Source: Clostridiaceae bacterium
GTDB lineage: Bacteria > Bacillota_A > Clostridia > Acetivibrionales > Acetivibrionaceae
Assembly (NCBI GenBank): GCA_012513545.1
Contig: JAAZCB010000552.1
Location: forward strand, 1-7,739
Direction of reading: 5' to 3'
DNA length: 7,739 nt
Made by a program: the position numbers and the translations under genes. This document shows, in pieces, positions 6,339-7,739 of this stretch. The notes beneath the pieces are model-generated. The model worked only from the letters and a program-made list of their open reading frames with translations. It was not told where the DNA came from and made no database searches. Each line of letters begins with the position of its first letter. Positions within the stretch are counted from its first letter, which is position 1.

Positions 6339-7739
6339 ATGAAAGAGAGTTTCAGGATACTTAAGGATAAGTTGTTTCCGCTTTTGTTTTCAGTTTCTTT
6401 GACATACTGGACAATGTGTTCATTTTTTGGGGAACCATTAATTGAGACGCTTTTTGTTGCTATTGTGCTGCACAGCCTTCTTTTTATGGTGTTTTCAACG
6501 ACTGCCGGAAAAGGGGTATTAAGAAAAATACTGGTTTTGCTATTCTCGTTTATATATTTCTTTGGCGTATTTATAATAATATCAATTTCTTCGAATTCTT
6601 ACGCTAGAAGTTATTACATTTGGGCTATAGTAACAAAGGCTGACAATATTGATTTCGTGCCGGGTTACTGGTTAGGAACGCTTTTACTTGCAGCATTCGG
6701 TTTTTCTTTTACTGTTTTTTATTTTACATTTATAAGATTTAGAATTGGTATCATTTTCATGATAAGCATTATACCCTTTTTGATTCATACAGCCAAGACC
6801 GATAAGGAAATAACTTTTCCGTTCATTGTTTTTATTATTTTGTTTTTTACCATGTATGTGGAAAAAAGTTGGAGAAAATCGCCAAGCATGGCTATGGGCA
6901 GAAGTTATTCAACTGATAAATGGTATATTGCTGCGGTATTTATTTTTATTTTACTTGCGTTAAGTCTTTCCATGTCCATTCCGAAACCCAATTCAATTCC
7001 AAAGCTTGCCTATATTGATGCGGTTATAGGTCAAACAATACAGCCCTTGGCTAATGCAGCCTTAAACAACAACCCGGTACAGAACTATTCACAGGTGTTT
7101 AATCCTATGGTTTTAAGGAGTCGGAACAAACTGGATTCTGTTAGTGGACCATTAGGGCAAAGGATACTTTTTGAGGTGGAGGCAAGGGAGTCTTTATACT
7201 TTAGAGTACAAAGCTGGGACAAGTATATAAGAAACCAGTGGATAGTGGGGGAAAAATCCCTTACAAATGGTTATCCTGTAGATAGCTTCTATAAAAGGCA
7301 AATCCAGCTTGGTGTGATTACTTCCCTCATTAGCGGCATGAAGGAGGAAGAGCTTTCTGAATTGGGTTTATCTGACTTATCAAATACTTTGAAGATGCCT
7401 TCAATACCACAAAGGCTCAGTAGATGTTCAATATACACAAAAAGGACCTTTATGGAATCTTTTTTAAATCCTCCAGGAATATTTGGGTTTGACAGATTGG
7501 GTGTCCTTATGAATGAAGCAGGAAGCTGCTATCCTGACAAAGGCAAATTACCGGGTGCTAACGACCAGTATGCTATGGAATATGTCTCATCGGGTCTTAA
7601 TGCTTCATCGAAGGAATTCAGAATAATCAGTCAAATGAATAAAGGTGTTTTTAGTAAACTCTACAACTATGCCAATAATAAAGGCCCAGACTTACCCGAC
7701 CCTGATGCTTTGTCAGTACTGCTTGAAGCAGAACGCGAA
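6339..7739 (+). CDS. TgpA/DUF3488-type membrane transglutaminase-like protein, 3' end missing
   Basis: This reading frame stays open for 467 codons from the ATG at 6339 to the end of the window, so the gene is incomplete at its 3' end. About seven hydrophobic helices occupy residues 12-29, 33-53, 62-83, 110-131, 136-150, 158-174 and 195-213. A long, probably extracytoplasmic region follows, containing LYFRVQSWDKYIRNQWIV (286-303), which resembles the segment preceding the transglutaminase core in TgpA-like proteins (yebA in B. subtilis). Such proteins usually run to about 700-800 residues, with a Cys-His-Asp core and a last membrane helix; that part lies outside, so catalytic residues cannot be checked. 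The start is uncertain: an in-frame ATG at 6330 adds three residues (MIA). GGA at 6328-6330, 8 nt before 6339, favours 6339. The operon partners support the assignment, but the activity is not proven for this clade. Confidence 0.85.
   Translation, partial: MKESFRILKDKLFPLLFSVSLTYWTMCSFFGEPLIETLFVAIVLHSLLFMVFSTTAGKGVLRKILVLLFSFIYFFGVFIIISISSNSYARSYYIWAIVTKADNIDFVPGYWLGTLLLAAFGFSFTVFYFTFIRFRIGIIFMISIIPFLIHTAKTDKEITFPFIVFIILFFTMYVEKSWRKSPSMAMGRSYSTDKWYIAAVFIFILLALSLSMSIPKPNSIPKLAYIDAVIGQTIQPLANAALNNNPVQNYSQVFNPMVLRSRNKLDSVSGPLGQRILFEVEARESLYFRVQSWDKYIRNQWIVGEKSLTNGYPVDSFYKRQIQLGVITSLISGMKEEELSELGLSDLSNTLKMPSIPQRLSRCSIYTKRTFMESFLNPPGIFGFDRLGVLMNEAGSCYPDKGKLPGANDQYAMEYVSSGLNASSKEFRIISQMNKGVFSKLYNYANNKGPDLPDPDALSVLLEAERE

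Overview
The window looks like chromosomal DNA of a low-GC Gram-positive bacterium, most likely a member of the Clostridia. The signs are AT-rich intergenic DNA, strong AGGAGG-type ribosome binding sites 7 to 9 nt before the ATG starts, heavy use of A/T-ending codons, and a MoxR / DUF58 / transglutaminase gene trio in the order known from Firmicutes. A cellulolytic Ruminiclostridium-type genome is a guess; no marker gene in the window fixes the genus.

There are two blocks. The left block (1 to about 3863) has two minus-strand genes, a DUF362 protein (9-1289) and an AraC-family regulator (1383-2273), with a plus-strand MATE efflux transporter (2460-3863) diverging from the regulator. The regulator lies directly upstream of the DUF362 gene and back to back with the transporter, so local control of one or both is plausible. 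An exact 17-bp AT-rich repeat occurs at the end of the regulator gene, upstream of the DUF362 gene, and again in the divergent intergenic region.

The right block (about 3900 to 7739) is a plus-strand operon: a MoxR AAA+ ATPase (4040-4969), a DUF58 membrane-anchored protein (4994-6316), and a TgpA-type membrane transglutaminase-like protein (6339 to beyond the window end). The genes are 24 and 22 nt apart. One good sigma-A-type promoter (TTGTTT, 17 nt, TATAAT) sits about 110 nt upstream of the first gene. In the related Bacillus subtilis cluster yeaC-yeaD-yebA these three families also sit together. They are thought to form a chaperone-like ATPase / client / membrane enzyme module acting at the cell envelope, but no biochemical role is settled. 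The third gene is cut before its expected catalytic domain.

I see no rRNA, tRNA, CRISPR array, insertion sequence, riboswitch that I can recognise, or convincing intrinsic terminator. No gap between genes exceeds 300 bases. Nothing here is clearly a new system; the best leads are the uncharacterised DUF362 protein with its aromatic-rich tail, the shared 17-bp repeat around the regulator, and the tandem TGTCAA repeat in the moxR leader.
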